The notes: generated by a model not told the origin, from the letters alone. Positions 16,845-24,599 are shown, numbered from the stretch's first letter. The stretch is 32,280 nucleotides of DNA from Deltaproteobacteria bacterium (GCA_021793275.1 JAJYTC010000035.1:1-32280); one strand, 5' to 3'. Numbers and translations: made by a program.

Positions 16845-17558
16845 ATGCTCAGCTTCAGGATATTCAGGTTCGATCCCGAGTCGGACAAGGAGCCCTGGTA
16901 CAAGACATATGAGGTCGATGCCAAGCCGGGCGAGCGTATTCTTGATTGTCTCAACAAGATCAAGTGGGAGCAGGATGGGACGCTGGGCTACAGGATGTCC
17001 TGCGCCCACGGAGTTTGCGGCTCGGACGGCATGCGAATAAACGGCGTCTGCTCCCTGGCGTGCCAGAAGCTGGTGAAGGACTATGCCGGGGTTGAGGAAA
17101 TAACCCTTGAGCCGCTGCCTTTTTTCCAGGTTCGAAAAGACCTGATAGTGGATATGGATGACTTCTTAAACAGGGTCGGGTCCATGCGTCCTTATCTGGT
17201 CCGCGATCAGGCCCCCCCGGAAAAGGAAAGTCTCCAAAGTCCTGAAGATCACAGGAAGGTGGAGGATGCTATCCGCTGTATCCTTTGCGCCTGCTGCACG
17301 AGCGCATGCCCCGTCATGCGGGAAAATCCCGACTACGTCGGTCCGGCAGCCCTGGTGTGGGCGTACAGGTATCTCTACGATTCGAGGGATGGCGGTTTCA
17401 TGAGCAGACTCGAAAAGTTGAACGAGCCCAACAGCGTTTGGCCCTGCGCGAATTATTTCGAATGCACCCGCGTGTGCCCCAAGAATATCCCGGTCACCAA
17501 GTCGATCAATTTCATGAAGCGGGAAATAAAAAAGCAGCTTCCACAAACGGGCCAGTAA
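16845..17558 (+). CDS. sdhB: Succinate dehydrogenase / fumarate reductase iron-sulfur subunit
   Basis: Electron-transfer subunit passing electrons between SdhA flavin and quinone, 237 residues. The N-terminal 2Fe-2S domain has SCAHGVCGSDGMRINGVCSLAC (Cys53, Cys58, Asp61, Cys73); Asp at the third ligand position is also seen in E. coli SdhB. The C-terminal ferredoxin-like domain has CILCACCTSACP and CTRVCPKNIPVTKSI, giving the ligands for the 4Fe-4S and 3Fe-4S clusters. The ATG at 16845 follows AGAGAAGGAAAAGGACA. It is in one transcription unit with gltA and sdhA. No sdhC/sdhD-type membrane protein is encoded before or after it in this window. Confidence 0.94.
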   Translation: MLSFRIFRFDPESDKEPWYKTYEVDAKPGERILDCLNKIKWEQDGTLGYRMSCAHGVCGSDGMRINGVCSLACQKLVKDYAGVEEITLEPLPFFQVRKDLIVDMDDFLNRVGSMRPYLVRDQAPPEKESLQSPEDHRKVEDAIRCILCACCTSACPVMRENPDYVGPAALVWAYRYLYDSRDGGFMSRLEKLNEPNSVWPCANYFECTRVCPKNIPVTKSINFMKREIKKQLPQTGQ

Positions 17559-17636
17559 ATAAGTGGGTTGCACAAAAGCTTATTTTCCTTGTAAATTTCT
17601 CCGCTGCTGATCATAAATATGTGGCGGAGGAATCTC

Positions 17637-19001
17637 ATGAAGCTCAAATCGATAAATCCATTCACCGGCGAATTGACTGCCGAGTTCGATACCATGACGG
17701 AGGACGCGTGCCGCGAAGCGGTTTTCAAGGGAAGGGGAGCATTTGAAAAATGGAAAAGGCTCTCAGTTGCCGACCGGCTGAAGCCTGTGGCAAAGCTTGC
17801 CTCGATTTTCCGGCGTAAAAAGGAAGAATATGCGCGCCTGGTTGCCGTCGAAATGGGCAAGCCTGTGCGGCAGGCCGTGTCTGAAATCGAAAAATGTGCT
17901 CTTCTCTGCGACTATTATCATCGGAGCGCCGAAAAGGCTCTGATGAGTGAAACAATCGAGACCGATGCGGCCAAAAGCTACGTGGTCTTCGACCCTCTTG
18001 GCGTTATCCTTGGCATAATGCCCTGGAATTATCCTTTCTGGCAGGTGACCCGCTGGGCCGTGCCGGCGCTTGCGGCCGGCAATGTCTGCCTGCTAAAGCA
18101 TGCGTCCAATGTTCCTCTTACGGCGATCGAGATGGAGAAGATCTTTTGCGAAGCCGGTTTCCCGGAGCACGTCTTCCAGACCCTCCTGATCGGTCCGCAG
18201 AGCGCCGAACGGTTGATAGAACAGGACCTTGTCGATGGGGTCTCGCTTACCGGAAGCGTCGCCGCCGGGGCCGCCATTGCCTCACTTGCGGGAAAGAACC
18301 TCAAAAAATCAGTCATGGAACTCGGCGGCTCGGACCCGTTTTTGGTCTTTGCGGATGCCGACCTCGACAAGGCCGCCCGCGCAGCCGCGAGAGCCAGGAC
18401 GACCAACGCCGGTCAAAGCTGTATTGCCGCCAAGCGCCTTATAGTGGCTGAGTCGGTCTTCGATGCGTTCAGGGATAAATTTGTCGAAGCGATGAGCACC
18501 ATCAAAATGGGCGACCCTCTGGACATGTCCACCGATCTGGGACCCGTTGCCAGGAAAGAATTTCTGGCGACCCTTGACAAACAACTGGACGATGCATTGA
18601 AAAAGGGGGCATCGGTCTTCAGGGGACCGGAGCCTCCGGAGCGGGGTTATTTTTTCCGTCCGGCTGTTTTGACCGGCCTTACCCCCGACATGCTGGTGTT
18701 AAAGGAGGAGGTTTTCGGCCCCGTAGCCGTCCTGGCCGCCGCAACCAGCGAGGAGGAAATGATCCGGATCGCCAACGGAACCGAATTCGGCCTGGGCGCC
18801 GCGATCTGGACAAAGGACGTCGAGAAGGCTCAAAAACTGGCCAGGGAGATTGACTCCGGGTTTGTGGCCATAAACTGCATCGTCAAATCCGATCCGCGCC
18901 TTCCCTTCGGGGGAGTAAAAAAATCGGGATTCGGAAGAGAGCTTTCTCATTATGGACTCAAGGAGTTCGTAAATATAAAGACGGTCGTTGTCGGGCAATG
19001 A
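17637..19001 (+). CDS. NAD(P)-dependent aldehyde dehydrogenase, succinate-semialdehyde type
   Basis: Aldehyde dehydrogenase of 454 residues with the full catalytic set: PWNYPFWQ (Asn131), SLTGSVAAG (coenzyme binding), MELGGSDPF (general base Glu228), NAGQSCIAAKR (nucleophile Cys262) and EEVFGPV. The short N-terminus (INPFTGELTAEFDTMT) and NAGQSCIA resemble the Sad/GabD-like short succinate-semialdehyde dehydrogenases, which would feed succinate to the neighbouring SdhAB. The substrate is inferred from similarity and context. The ATG at 17637 is preceded by GCGGAGGAATCTC. A start six codons earlier lacks a ribosome binding site. It lies 78 bp after sdhB. Confidence 0.9.
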   Translation: MKLKSINPFTGELTAEFDTMTEDACREAVFKGRGAFEKWKRLSVADRLKPVAKLASIFRRKKEEYARLVAVEMGKPVRQAVSEIEKCALLCDYYHRSAEKALMSETIETDAAKSYVVFDPLGVILGIMPWNYPFWQVTRWAVPALAAGNVCLLKHASNVPLTAIEMEKIFCEAGFPEHVFQTLLIGPQSAERLIEQDLVDGVSLTGSVAAGAAIASLAGKNLKKSVMELGGSDPFLVFADADLDKAARAAARARTTNAGQSCIAAKRLIVAESVFDAFRDKFVEAMSTIKMGDPLDMSTDLGPVARKEFLATLDKQLDDALKKGASVFRGPEPPERGYFFRPAVLTGLTPDMLVLKEEVFGPVAVLAAATSEEEMIRIANGTEFGLGAAIWTKDVEKAQKLAREIDSGFVAINCIVKSDPRLPFGGVKKSGFGRELSHYGLKEFVNIKTVVVGQ

Positions 19002-19086
19002 TCGATCAGTATAGATGAGCCGTGGCGTGGGGTGGGCCAAGCGTAGCGGAGCCTGCCGTTGACTTTTCAAAGACAGAGGAGCTCTT

Positions 19087-20028
19087 ATGGAAATAGGCGC
19101 CTCGACGGTTTCAACGCCGTCCCGTGTAAAACTCTTTATGGCATTGTCGCGAACGCCGCACGGCGTGCTCGACATGGCTACCCCGGCCCTTGCGGCTCTT
19201 TTCTGGCTCGGCGCGATCCCGTCGTTTCACGTGGTGATAATCGGCGTGATTACGGCTTTCGCAGGCTATACTGCCGTATATGCCTTGAATGACGTCGTCG
19301 ATTACAGGACGGACCGGCGCAAAATCCGCGAGTGCGGCGGACTGAAGACTTTGGCGGGCGACCCGGACGCTGTCTATGCGCGCCATCCGCTTGCGCAGGG
19401 CATGCTAAGCCTCAGGGAAGGAATCATTTGGACGGCGGCGTGGGGTGCGGTTGCCCTTTTGGGCGCATGGCTTCTCAACCCGGCCTGCGCGGTCATCTTT
19501 GTCCTTGGATGCATCGCGGAAACGATTTACTGCCTGATGTTGAGGCTTAGCTGGGCGAGGACGCTGGTAAGCGGGGCGGTCAAGAGCGCAGGCGGCCTGG
19601 CGGCCATTTTCGCCGTTGCGCCCAAAACGCCGGCACCTTTTTTGATCGGATTTTTTCTGTGGTTTTTCTTCTGGGAAATCGGGGCGCAAAACGTTCCAAA
19701 CGATTGGAGCGACCTGGACGAAGACGTGCGGATGGGGGCGGAGACCGTTCCGGTCAGGTTCGGGCCTGATATATCGGCCCGGATCATTGTGGGATGCATC
19801 GGGGTCGCGGTATTCATGAGTATGGTCCTGTTCTGGCTCACGCCCGCGCACCTGAGCGCTTTGTATTTTGCAGGGTCGATTCCGGCAGCCCTGTTTCTTC
19901 TTCTTTTGCCCGCGTGGAAGCTCTATAACGCAAAGACCGGCGATCTTGCTTCCGGGCTGTTTAACAGGGCCAGCTATTATCCCCTGACCATGTTTATCGT
20001 GATCCTGGTGAGCGCGCTCATCCGATAG
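19087..20028 (+). CDS. UbiA-family membrane prenyltransferase
   Basis: Integral membrane prenyltransferase of 313 residues that joins a polyprenyl chain to an aromatic or other acceptor. Both Asp-rich metal and diphosphate motifs are present: NDVVDYRTD (68-76) and NDWSDLDED (205-213). Multiple hydrophobic helices are visible (for example 34-66, 113-150, 165-200, 228-245 and 255-275). The acceptor cannot be read from sequence. Menaquinone-type (MenA/UbiA) or heme/tocopherol-like roles are possible, and its place behind SdhAB suggests quinone synthesis. The ATG at 19087 follows GAGGAGCTCTT, 85 bp after the aldehyde dehydrogenase, and may be the last gene of the unit. Confidence 0.88.
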   Translation: MEIGASTVSTPSRVKLFMALSRTPHGVLDMATPALAALFWLGAIPSFHVVIIGVITAFAGYTAVYALNDVVDYRTDRRKIRECGGLKTLAGDPDAVYARHPLAQGMLSLREGIIWTAAWGAVALLGAWLLNPACAVIFVLGCIAETIYCLMLRLSWARTLVSGAVKSAGGLAAIFAVAPKTPAPFLIGFFLWFFFWEIGAQNVPNDWSDLDEDVRMGAETVPVRFGPDISARIIVGCIGVAVFMSMVLFWLTPAHLSALYFAGSIPAALFLLLLPAWKLYNAKTGDLASGLFNRASYYPLTMFIVILVSALIR

Positions 20029-20070
20029 GGAAAACCGTTTGAAAACACACTGCCGCGAAAGAGGTATTTA

Positions 20071-20349
20071 ATGCCAAGAGCAGCGGTTGAGGATAACAGC
20101 CGAATGTAACTGAGAATCCGCCCGGAGGACAAGGCGCTGTTGATGCGTGCGGTTGCTTACGAGCACACCGACCTCACGGATTTTGTACTGCGAAATGCTA
20201 TCCAGGCGGCAAGGGCCGTGATTGCCCGGGCAGAAAGGGTTTCACTATCGGAACGTGATAGCCTGCGCGTACTTGACGCCCTGGAAAACCCGCCCTCTCC
20301 AAATGCGAAACTGCTGGCGGCGGCAAAAGCTTTACCCACAATGCCGTGA
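20071..20349 (+). pseudogene. TacA-like (DUF1778) antitoxin gene with premature stop at codon 13
   Basis: From the ATG at 20071 (GAGG 7 nt upstream) the frame reads MPRAAVEDNSRM, then TAA (20107-20109). It continues in the same frame as LRIRPEDKALLMRAVAYEHTDL and so on to 20349, 92 codons in all. The family normally has a coding residue at the stop position, within the N-terminal ribbon-helix-helix DNA-binding strand. The C-terminal part, which in this family binds and neutralises the toxin, is intact and could be made by restarting at TTG 20140 or ATG 20143 behind GGAGGACAAGG (69 or 68 residues). Loss of the DNA-binding strand would remove autoregulation but perhaps not neutralisation. The stop overlaps the toxin start (GTGA). 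Confidence 0.85.
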
Positions 20350-20873
20350 CCATCCCCCTTTGGCATGAGGAGTCGATTTCCAAGCGATATAATCGGGAAG
20401 CATTCGATTGTGGTGACGTTACGCTAAATGATTTCTTGCGCCGGCACGCACGTCAAACGCACGACCGCGGGGGCGCCAAAACTTTCGTTGCGGTCAAAAA
20501 TGATGACGCATCATTGGTGCTTGGTTTCTATTCAGTCAGTCCCGCCTCGGTAGAATTTTCCAAAACTCCTGATATTGTCAAACGAGGATTGGCGCGGCAT
20601 GATGTGCCCGTTTTCCGCCTCTGTGGTCTGGCTGTTGATAAGTCTATGCAGGGCGAGGGCCTTGGCGGACATCTTCTTTTGTCTGCCGGCAGGCGCTGTC
20701 TCCGTGCCTCTCTGGAAGTAGGGGGTGTTGCCCTGCTGATTGACGCCAAAGATGAAAGTGTCGCCCGCTGGTATGCCGGCTACGGTGCGTTGCCGCTTCT
20801 GGATACTCCGCTTTCCTTGCTGCGGCCGATGGCTACCATCCGAATGGCTCTGGAACCAGCCGGAAAACTATAA
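20346..20873 (+). CDS. GNAT-family toxin (TacT-like acetyltransferase)
   Basis: Type II toxin-antitoxin acetyltransferase of 175 residues. Characterised relatives acetylate the amino group of aminoacyl-tRNA and stop translation. The acetyl-CoA pyrophosphate loop QGEGLG is at 102-107, in FRLCGLAVDKSMQGEGLGGHLL. The conserved tyrosine lies in RWYAGYGALPL (about 143-146). The N-terminal FDCGDVTLNDFLRRHARQTHDRGGAKTFV is characteristic of the TacT group. The start is GTG at 20346, overlapping the antitoxin stop by 4 nt, so its translation is coupled. The gene shows no damage, although the antitoxin frame upstream has a nonsense codon. Confidence 0.88.
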   Translation: MTIPLWHEESISKRYNREAFDCGDVTLNDFLRRHARQTHDRGGAKTFVAVKNDDASLVLGFYSVSPASVEFSKTPDIVKRGLARHDVPVFRLCGLAVDKSMQGEGLGGHLLLSAGRRCLRASLEVGGVALLIDAKDESVARWYAGYGALPLLDTPLSLLRPMATIRMALEPAGKL

Positions 20874-21201
20874 TTCATTATGGTTGTTTTTAAGAAATAC
20901 GCCCTTGGCCCTTTACCTTCTCTATCCATCGCGCCGACGTTCCCGCCACTTGTGCTCCCCGTGCGGCGGCGGTGGTGGAAGGCACGAAAACAGAGGACAT
21001 GTTGAGGTGTATTGTAAATGATGTCAGATAGGTATCGATATTGGCGCTGACTTTTATGCATGGAATCAGCGACTTGGGCTGCTCAGATCTAATGCCGAAC
21101 AATGCCGCCATTCGAACTTGATCCCCGGGAAATCGGGCGGCGTGTCGCCGCCCCGGCGGAGCCTAGAGGCGCGCTGGCTTGACGTTATTAATAATTAAGA
21201 A
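20874..21201. other. Intergenic region with a strong hairpin
   Basis: I see no secure gene. A perfect hairpin GGGCGGCG-TGT-CGCCGCCC lies at 21135-21153 and lacks a following T tract. A minus-strand frame at 20890-21111 (73 codons) has plausible composition but no recognised motif and no ribosome binding site. Confidence 0.45.
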
Positions 21202-21801
21202 ATGGGGGATATCTATGGCAGAAACGATTTTGAATGGAGAGTTTTTTATGTGAGCCGTGACGTCCCCTATAATCAGCACTCCCCGATGACGATAGGTACA
21301 TCGCTCGAAGTTGGAAATCGATCAAATCCGTTTTTTGGTTTCTATGAGGGCGTTTGCAGATACGCTGTGACAACGCGTGAAGGGATTGTTCAAGTTCCGG
21401 CGCTCAAATTTCTAAAGAGCGTTTCGCGTGGAGAAATCACTTGCCCCGAATTGCCCCGGATAGCCGTTGATGTAGCAGAGCATTATCTCATTCTTGCGCG
21501 CGAAATTATTATGGAGCAGGTGCGCCGGGAGATTGCTCCCGATGTCCCATCTCGCCAGACCTGTTTGTGGCTCACCGACACCCTTGATGCAGCAGGATTT
21601 CGGCAGGCTAGGCGGTAACTCCCGCATTGTACGTTTGAAAGTGCGGGGGATTATACATCGCGCCGACGCCGCCCTCTTGCTCGCAGTGAACCACTCACGA
21701 AGACCTATGACCGCGCTCGGGCTTATTGGGACGGACGATATTCTGAGAACCCTGAAGCAGAGATACTATTTTCCGGGACTGCCGAGGTCGTTGAGCTATA
21801 A
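21202..21801 (+). pseudogene. DUF2441-like gene interrupted by two compensating frame changes
   Basis: The first frame reads from 21202 to the stop at 21616-21618 and includes FFGFYEGVCRYAV and REIAPDVPSRQTCLWLTDTLDAAGF, typical of the DUF2441 family (function unknown). The sequence expected next (LGGNSRIVRLKVRGIIHRADAALLLA) is encoded in the +1 frame, about 21607-21690. The expected C-terminus (SEPLTKTYDRARAYW through FSGTAEVVEL) is back in the original frame, ending at TAA 21799-21801. One gained and one lost base thus bracket ~85 bp. Either the gene is decaying or the assembly has two indels. The start is uncertain: ATG 21202 lacks a Shine-Dalgarno, while GTG 21250 has GGAGAG 8 nt upstream. 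The family assignment is from memory. Confidence 0.7.
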
Positions 21802-21819
21802 ACCTAAAGGTAATGTGCT

Positions 21820-22032
21820 ATGGACGATAAGGTTAAAAAGGCCCTCGAAGCTTATTCATGCGGGGAAATGATCGCACTCGAATTGCGGCGACGTCTAGGG
21901 GGCGCGACTTACGGAGAAGTTCTTCAACTTCTCAGTGAACCGGAATTGCCGCTTCCGCGTGCGCCTGTAGCTGGTCGCGAAGAAAATATAGCTCGCACCC
22001 GTCGCTGGATGTTCCCGAAACGGGCCAACTAA
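21820..22032 (+). CDS. Small antitoxin-like protein, orphan
   Basis: A 70-residue protein that begins MDDKVKKALEAYSCGEMIALELRRRLGGATYGEVLQLL, continues with a Pro/Leu-rich SEPELPLPRAPVAG, and ends REENIARTRRWMFPK. The pattern (helical HTH-like start with a YGEVL..L core, then a basic tail) resembles small predicted antitoxins usually followed by a PIN-domain (DUF3368) toxin gene. That link is from memory. No PIN gene follows here. ATG 21820 has AAAGG about 8 nt upstream. It lies 18 bp after the DUF2441-like remnant and may have been cotranscribed with it. Confidence 0.6.
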   Translation: MDDKVKKALEAYSCGEMIALELRRRLGGATYGEVLQLLSEPELPLPRAPVAGREENIARTRRWMFPKRAN

Positions 22033-22075
22033 GTTAGGGGATTACGAGATGCAACTGCTTGGGCGCCCCCTCACC

Positions 22076-22325
22076 TTATGCCCGCGTAGCCCATGCAACC
22101 CGAGGCATTTTTTCACCGGCCATGACCATGGCGTTCACCCTCAATAGCGCGCCGCAGTGGGCGCACGGGATCGTGAAAATGCGTTTCGCCTTCTTGTCCT
22201 GGTCTAGTTTCAAAACGGCGTCCTTCTGACAGGCGGAGCACCTGACACTCGGTTTCGGGGGGGGCCGTATACTTGAATCCTAACGGCGTCAGGCCCGCCC
22301 TGACCTTATCGTAAGTTTCCCGGCC
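22076..22325 (-). pseudogene. Zinc-ribbon protein remnant with frameshift in a C8 homopolymer
   Basis: Directly after the stop of the 101-residue gene, the same frame continues as GRETYDKVRAGLTPLGFKYTA. A run of eight C (G on the + strand, 22257-22264) shifts the frame. One base fewer would join it to PPKPSVRCSACQKDAVLKL, then IPCAHCGALLRVNAMVMAG, ending at TAA 22076. The two CxxC pairs (CSAC, CAHC) form a zinc-ribbon pattern. No start codon serves the shifted half. A homopolymer sequencing error is possible. Confidence 0.6.
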
Positions 22326-22631
22326 TTAGACCAGGATCAAATCCTCTTCCTGCTTCACGTCGTCGCCGGGATCAAGGTAAACGACACGAGGGTTATGATC
22401 GAGCCACGTATCCGGAACGCAACCAAGATCATCGATGATATGGAGCTCGGTGGGTCCCCACGCTTTTTCGCCAAACTTTTTGGCGGCCAGCGCGACGCCC
22501 AGGCGGTGATGTAAAAGCCGCCTGTGCGATATGCGGTATTTCGGGAAAAACCGGTCGGGAAAGTTATGGACTTCATCCGCCCGCCTTCCGTAGATGCGCA
22601 GCGTATGTTTGACGTGGTCGTCAAAGTGCAT
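22326..22631 (-). CDS. 101-residue hypothetical protein, DUF6915-like
   Basis: From ATG 22631 the product is MHFDDHVKHTLRIYGRRADE followed by HNFPDRFFPKYRISHRRLLHHRLGVALAAKKFG, with HIIDDLGCVPDTWL near residues 64-77. The layout (paired H-R..LLHH, then FG, then a DDLG-x-x-P-x-x-WL end) resembles the DUF6915 family, whose function I do not know. No convincing ribosome binding site precedes the ATG. The frame is also open upstream, but that part is the wrong frame of the DUF6166-like remnant. It sits between two broken genes on the same strand, so it may be non-functional. Confidence 0.55.
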   Translation of the reverse strand: MHFDDHVKHTLRIYGRRADEVHNFPDRFFPKYRISHRRLLHHRLGVALAAKKFGEKAWGPTELHIIDDLGCVPDTWLDHNPRVVYLDPGDDVKQEEDLILV

Positions 22632-22659
22632 GGTCGTTGCCTGGGGCCGGCGCGGCAGG

Positions 22660-23018
22660 CTACCGAAGGCTATTCGCCAGCGCGCCGCTTGCGGACCCGT
22701 GCGCCGGATCGCAGCGCTGCGCCTCCGCGATCCATTCGCGTATGTTGATTTCCGTCTCGAAATCTTCCTGCGGAAGCGCGGCGATAGACTTCCACCTGAA
22801 ATCCCGATGCAGGGAAACGGCGTCCCTCTCCGGAAGGTGTCTGAGCAGGATCGCCAGGGCGAACTGCGCCGGTCCCGATTCGCCATAGCCCCACGAAAAT
22901 CCTGGGCTGTGATTGAACGCTTTGAGGCTGCGATCCGCGAGAGGGGTTTTCCGTTCACCCAAACCTCACCGGTGACGAGCCTGCCTTTAAGCCTGAGCAT
23001 GCCGGGCAGTTTCGGCAC
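22660..23018 (-). pseudogene. DUF6166-like gene with an early frameshift
   Basis: Starting at GTG 23018 (AAAGGAGAG about 6 nt upstream) the frame reads MPKLPGMLRLKGRLVTGEVWVNGKPLS. The expected continuation ADRSLKAFNHSPGFSWGYGESGP..FALAILLRHL, then DFRWKSIAALPQEDFE and IREWIAEA, is in another frame, ending at 22660. A single missing G near 22945 (TCG-GCG-GAT reduced to TCG-CGG-AT) explains the break. The WGYGGSGPAQLALALL-type core is the hallmark of DUF6166, of unknown function and often found in mobile or plasmid regions. The family name is from memory. Confidence 0.65.
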
Positions 23019-23203
23019 TTTCCGCTCTCCTTTGCTCTGCGTTTTCCATCCGATAACATAAGATGCAACAAGGCTGCCGGTTTTTTGAACAAAACCACTT
23101 AGGGATATACCGCTCTGCCCCACTTTTTCTCACAGACCTCACACTGCCCCACTTGGACCATGGCAACGATTCATACGCTGTACTCTACTACACTTACGTG
23201 TTT

Positions 23204-23737
23204 TTATTTTCCCGTTTCGTGAGCAGATCCCAAAGACCCCGTCTTCGTCTCCAATTGCCGTATCCGACCGGATTCTGTGCAGGCTTCGGACAGGAGTTGA
23301 TCCCAATCGTCAGGCGGATGACCACTCTCCAGCATCTTGCGAAAGACCTTGTAGGCGTCATCGCTACTCTCGCAGGCCCGCTTGCTCTCTTCGTCATTCA
23401 CCCAGGCGTAGACGATTATCTTGCTCTTGGCGTGGTAGCGGAAGAACAGCCGGTATTGCTGGAAAAATGTGGCACGAAACCAGTGCTTGCGACCCTCTCC
23501 GAGGGTCTTGCGCTGCCGGTATTCCGGTCTTGCGGGATCCTGTGGAATGATATCAAACGCCAATTTGGCAATCGCCGCCAGTCGCTTGGCTGCATTCTTC
23601 CTGGTGAAACCATCCGGGTCTTTTTGCTTGAGTCCCTCGACCTGCCGGGTCAGCGCTTCGAGTTGATCAAGAAACAGCGGGTGAGCAAAGATCGTCCAAT
23701 CATTGACGACCAGGGGGGCGGGCTTATCCCCGCTCAT
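23204..23737 (-). CDS. yhaV: YhaV-family ribonuclease toxin
   Basis: Toxin of the PrlF-YhaV type II module. YhaV is a RelE-superfamily endoribonuclease that cleaves mRNA and rRNA. Of the 177 residues, the first ~152 align in style with E. coli YhaV (154 residues): NDWTIFAHPLFLDQLEALTRQVE (12-34), KNAAKRLAAIAKL (48-60), FRATFFQQYRLFFRYH (87-102), VYAWVNDEES (109-118), DDAYKVFRKMLESGHPPDDW (126-145). The last ~25 residues are an extra hydrophilic tail. ATG 23737 overlaps the prlF stop by 4 nt, giving translational coupling, with the antitoxin first. No damage is visible. Confidence 0.92.
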   Translation of the reverse strand: MSGDKPAPLVVNDWTIFAHPLFLDQLEALTRQVEGLKQKDPDGFTRKNAAKRLAAIAKLAFDIIPQDPARPEYRQRKTLGEGRKHWFRATFFQQYRLFFRYHAKSKIIVYAWVNDEESKRACESSDDAYKVFRKMLESGHPPDDWDQLLSEACTESGRIRQLETKTGSLGSAHETGK

Positions 23738-24063
23738 TCATCATCTTCCAATAAAGCCGCGTCGAGATCGACTTCAACGCCGCCAACCAGCGACTGAATG
23801 CGATTGACAAGGCCGGTGTCTACAGCCCGGAGCCGTTCGGGGTGGCTGGCGATATCACGCGCCAGAAAGTCCAGGAACTGCCCAAGCACAGGATCATCAC
23901 CTTCGGTAGGGGTGGCGCGTGTGAGCACCACTTCGCCGTTCTGGCGGAGGGTGTAGCGAATCTTGTCGCGCTTGCCGAGTTCGAGCACACGACGGACGGC
24001 TTCCGGCACCGTGGTCTGGTAGCGATCGGTGAGCGTGGATTCGACTTCAAGGGTAGCAGCCAT
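23734..24063 (-). CDS. prlF: PrlF-family antitoxin (AbrB/SpoVT fold)
   Basis: Antitoxin that neutralises YhaV and represses its own operon. It has 109 residues with a swapped-hairpin AbrB-type N-terminus: TLEVESTLTDRYQTTVPEAVRRVLELGKRDKIRYTL at about 4-39, then VLTRA. An acidic C-terminus (VEVDLDAALLEDDE) is probably the toxin-binding tail. ATG 24063 is chosen for GGAGAG about 5-8 nt upstream and because AbrB-fold proteins begin here. A longer frame to 24165 only reads through the promoter region. It overlaps yhaV by 4 nt. Confidence 0.92.
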   Translation of the reverse strand: MAATLEVESTLTDRYQTTVPEAVRRVLELGKRDKIRYTLRQNGEVVLTRATPTEGDDPVLGQFLDFLARDIASHPERLRAVDTGLVNRIQSLVGGVEVDLDAALLEDDE

Positions 24064-24097
24064 GGGCACTCTCCAGCGAGATAAACTGAACGCATAT

Positions 24098-24126
24098 AGA
24101 GTAATGCATTTGCATTGCCTGGTCAA
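24098..24126 (-). promoter_or_regulatory. prlF-yhaV promoter with palindromic operator
   Basis: On the minus strand TTGACC (24126-24121), a 17-bp spacer and TACTCT (24103-24098) form a plausible promoter 35 nt before prlF. The spacer holds the inverted repeat AATGCA-AA-TGCATT (24116-24103), a likely PrlF/YhaV binding site. Confidence 0.5.
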
Positions 24127-24290
24127 GAGCTTTGAACGTCTTCGCCTGGTCCACCAATTCCCCACACCAGGTTACATAAGACTCCTTTGGATTTCTAATT
24201 TATAAAGATTTTCCCCCCTGTCACCGGCGATCTGGAACGGCCTGAGGATGACGGTCTGAAAGTGCGTCTGTCCCCTGTATTTTCTTCCCC

Positions 24291-24599
24291 TTAATACTTT
24301 TTCTTCGCGTTGTCGATTCGACGCTTTCCTGAAACAATTCCGCTTTCCACCTCGATGTGAAATTCGGCCTTAAAGACTGACGCACAACCCGTGTGGAGGG
24401 CCCCGAGAAGTTTATTTTCGATGGCGCGCCGGACAGTCGTGAGCCAATCGTCGAACAGCGGCGATTGATCCGCCACGTGGAAGCAACAGAGCGGCTCGTT
24501 AAGATAAGGTCTTCCGTCATTGATCTCGCATGTGCCTATGCAGCGCCGCCGGCATGCGGTTGACTCAAGACCTGAAGGACATTTATCCCAAAAGTTTAT
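24291..24599 (-). pseudogene. Cys-rich conserved-looking frame lacking a standard start codon
   Basis: The minus-strand frame from 24599 to TAA 24291 (102 codons) reads NFWDKCPSGLESTACRRRCI, GTCEINDGRPYLNEPLCCFH, then VADQSPLFDDWLTTVRRAIENK, FKAEFHIEVESGIVSG, ending RRIDNAKKKY. It has six Cys in the first ~43 residues and protein-like composition. A Shine-Dalgarno-like CAGGAG lies 8 nt upstream of an ATA triplet where ATG would be expected, with an in-frame stop a few codons above. The shorter GTG start at 24476 would drop the Cys-rich half and has no ribosome binding site. I do not recognise the family. It may be a gene with a mutated start, or a rare ATA start. Confidence 0.45.

Noticed and set aside
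15728-16963. A 411-codon minus-strand frame
   Set aside because: It is antisense to sdhA and the start of sdhB; no domain is visible.
20890-21111. A 73-codon minus-strand frame
   Set aside because: The composition is plausible, but there is no ribosome binding site, motif or partner gene; not strong enough to call.
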